From NCBI RefSeq assembly GCF_027744825.2, contig NC_071334.1, forward strand, positions 61,905,937 to 61,969,936: DNA of 64,000 nt, read 5' to 3'. Under the pieces are notes generated by a model that was not told the DNA's origin, did no database searches, and saw only the letters and a program-made list of their open reading frames with translations. Both the position numbers and the translations under genes were made by a program. This stretch comes from Synchiropus splendidus. Taxonomy: Eukaryota; Chordata; Actinopteri; Syngnathiformes; Callionymidae. Positions within the stretch are counted from its first letter, which is position 1, and every line of letters starts with the position of its first letter. This document shows positions 62,397-64,000 of the stretch, piece by piece.

Positions 62397-63070
62397 GCTG
62401 CTGACATCAGAGCCGCCCACACAAGATGGCGGTCGTTTGGCAATACTTCTCTGTCAATAAAAATGACAACAGAATTGCAGTATGCAACGTGTGCCCCCAG
62501 GGACTTCGACGCAGTGTTTAAAACCACCGATAACTACTGTAATTATCGACCACTACAGGTGATAAGGTCCGACTGTGTCACTGCCTGATCTGGTCCGCCT
62601 CGCTGTAGTAACGGTGGAGTAACGGTGGAGTAATGCAGTGACGTTGTCAGTCCTGCGTTACTCCCGCGCATTTGCAGAGCCGATACTGTAGCTTTCCTGG
62701 ATCTTGTACTGACAGGGTGTATTGTTCTGGATGAGCAGCCGAATTCTGCTGTTGAAGACCGGAGGTGCGCTATCTGCAGCTAATGGTCAACCTGTATCCC
62801 AGAAGCTCATTCCCTGGTCATGTTGTCGATGAAAAGAGGAGCGGATCGTCAGGTTTTAAGGTGACATTCCAGTATTTAACAAATGATGTGTGAAGTTCAC
62901 AATGTGGATTTGATCTGTTCATTCTTCATTGAAAGGAGAACATGTAATTTAGTTGGGGGAAATAAAGAGAAAAAAAATTCAGCAAAAATCAGTATCGGCC
63001 TGTTGGGACGTCCAAAACAAATGGCAATCTGTATCGGCCAAAAAAATGCCCCTAATTTTGCACCATGTGA
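62397..63070 (+). pseudogene. hAT transposon remnant with degenerate BED zinc finger
   Basis: From the ATG at 62425, 31 codons encode a BED-finger start: WQYFSVNKNDNRIAVCNVC, with the aromatic WxxF and CxxC typical of the N terminus of hAT transposases and ZBED proteins. A stop follows at 62518-62520, before the His pair. About 500 bp on, AATCAGTATCGGCC and CTGTATCGGCCAAAAAAATG resemble the tandem TATCGGCC motifs near the ends of fish hAT elements. The transposase core is absent, so this is a dead remnant; its limits are approximate. Confidence 0.5.
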
Positions 63071-63910
63071 GCAGTGTGGTGCAGCCAGAGCCTTACTTGG
63101 TGCATGATAATATTTTGTGAGATTTGCCTTACGAAGCGGTGGCATAGTCTTAAATTTTCTCTCATTGTGGTGCACTGATCTCAGCTCTGCAGCAACGTGC
63201 TCAGCAGGTGTCACTCTGGGGGATGGAGTTGGCTCCATCGCACTACAGATCTCAGGTGTGTGCTGAAGCGGTCCCACTGCTCCCAGGTCTCTGAGGGCAG
63301 ACAGGTAGCACCTGAGACTTTGGGAGGGGCGGTATCACTCATGAAGTTTGGTGAGGCAGCACTGACAAAGGCCTCCTCCTCGCTGTTTAAATAATCGTAA
63401 AAACTGCCTGCAGTTATCTAAGTGCTCTGAAGCATCAGCCACACCGGGAGAAGCAGTATACCAAGGAAACGTGTGGTAAAAGCTGTGGCACATCAAGTGC
63501 ACTCCAGAACCGCACGTGGATTAACACCAGCCTGCGAAGTGAGTTGCAGTTCCGCAGTACTGTCAGTCTCAAAATACAGATCAAATCCACACGAACGAAG
63601 AGCCAGGCTGTGTCAAGTGTCATGGGCAGCCCAGTAACACTGAGATCTGCAGGGTGACTTACAAAAGAAAAGTTCCAGAAAAGCTGAAACAAGCAACATC
63701 AGACAGAAATTCAACTGGTAACACTCCTAAGACACCTGATTGGTGAAGAAGTGTCCTGTCGATTGGTTGGAACCAAAACCTGCACCCACAGCAGCCCTCG
63801 GTCACCCCTACTTTACAACAATGTCAAAAGTACATGAGAAAAATGACAATTTAACACCTATACGCACTCGGTTTTCTGCATCACTTGACCATATAGGTAC
63901 AAAATAGGTA
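63071..63910. other. Right-edge region, no recognised gene
   Basis: Open frames occur on both strands but none has a recognisable domain or splice context. Part may be further transposon-derived DNA next to the hAT remnant. Confidence 0.35.
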
Positions 63911-64000
63911 CAGTGGTACCTCGGTTCCCGACCACAATCCGTTGCAGAAGGCCGATCGAGAAGTGATTTGTACGAAATCTGAAACGATTTTTCCCATTAC
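63911..64000 (+). mobile_element. DNA transposon end, cut by the window edge
   Basis: CAGTGGTACCTCGGTTCCCG preceded by TA, then AATCCGTTGCAGAAGGCCG and CGATTTTTCCCATTAC, matches the terminus of a widespread TA-inserting element whose ends begin CAGTGGTACCTCGG. Only about 90 bp lies in the window, so length and class (probably Tc1/mariner-like) are open. Confidence 0.6.

Overview
This window is vertebrate nuclear DNA, most likely from a teleost fish. Genes are split into many short GT-AG exons, introns are compact and AT-rich with many microsatellites, and there are several fish-type transposon remnants. The gene content matches human chromosome 9q21: MAMDC2, APBA1, TJP2 and PIP5K1B occur in the same order and relative orientations as in human. 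FXN, FAM189A2, PTAR1 and C9orf135, which lie among them in human, were not recognised here. That would fit one copy of a segment duplicated in the teleost whole-genome duplication, but the paralogue (a or b) cannot be assigned from sequence alone.

Layout. At 1.1-3.7 kb on the minus strand are the first three coding exons of mamdc2, a secreted MAM-domain protein; the rest lies beyond the left edge. At 7.06-7.5 kb is a CpG-rich block, the probable apba1 promoter and first exon. At 11.7-19.0 kb on the plus strand is a complete apba1 coding region (12 coding exons, about 1,039 aa), the neuronal Mint1/X11-alpha adaptor. At 20.5-33.5 kb on the minus strand is a complete tjp2 (ZO-2) body of 23 exons and about 1,236 aa. 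A second set of 5' exons at 38.1 and 40.6 kb gives a different N terminus. apba1 and tjp2 are convergent, with poly(A) signals only about 0.6 kb apart. At 49.4-54.6 kb on the minus strand is pip5k1b, a type I phosphatidylinositol-4-phosphate 5-kinase; a candidate stop-codon exon lies at 47.8 kb. At 60.5-61.8 kb on the minus strand is a small three-exon gene for a secreted coiled-coil protein. It resembles the N-terminal lipase-regulating half of ANGPTL3/4/8, and I find no fibrinogen domain with it.

The rest is intron and intergenic DNA containing microsatellites, a 76-bp Tc1/mariner-type MITE, hAT-like remnants (one with a degenerate BED zinc finger), a tRNA-derived SINE scrap and a truncated transposon end at the right edge. 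TJP2 and PIP5K1B both act at the plasma membrane (junction scaffold and PI(4,5)P2 synthesis), and APBA1 and TJP2 are both PDZ scaffolds. Nothing in the sequence shows that the neighbours act together; the linkage looks like ancestral synteny.

The most notable items are the fibrinogen-less ANGPTL-like gene, the alternative tjp2 N termini whose reading frames fit exactly, a GC-AG intron in apba1, and long CA and TA repeats beside tjp2 splice sites. Exon boundaries were set by hand from splice signals, reading phase and remembered family sequence, so single-exon errors are possible.
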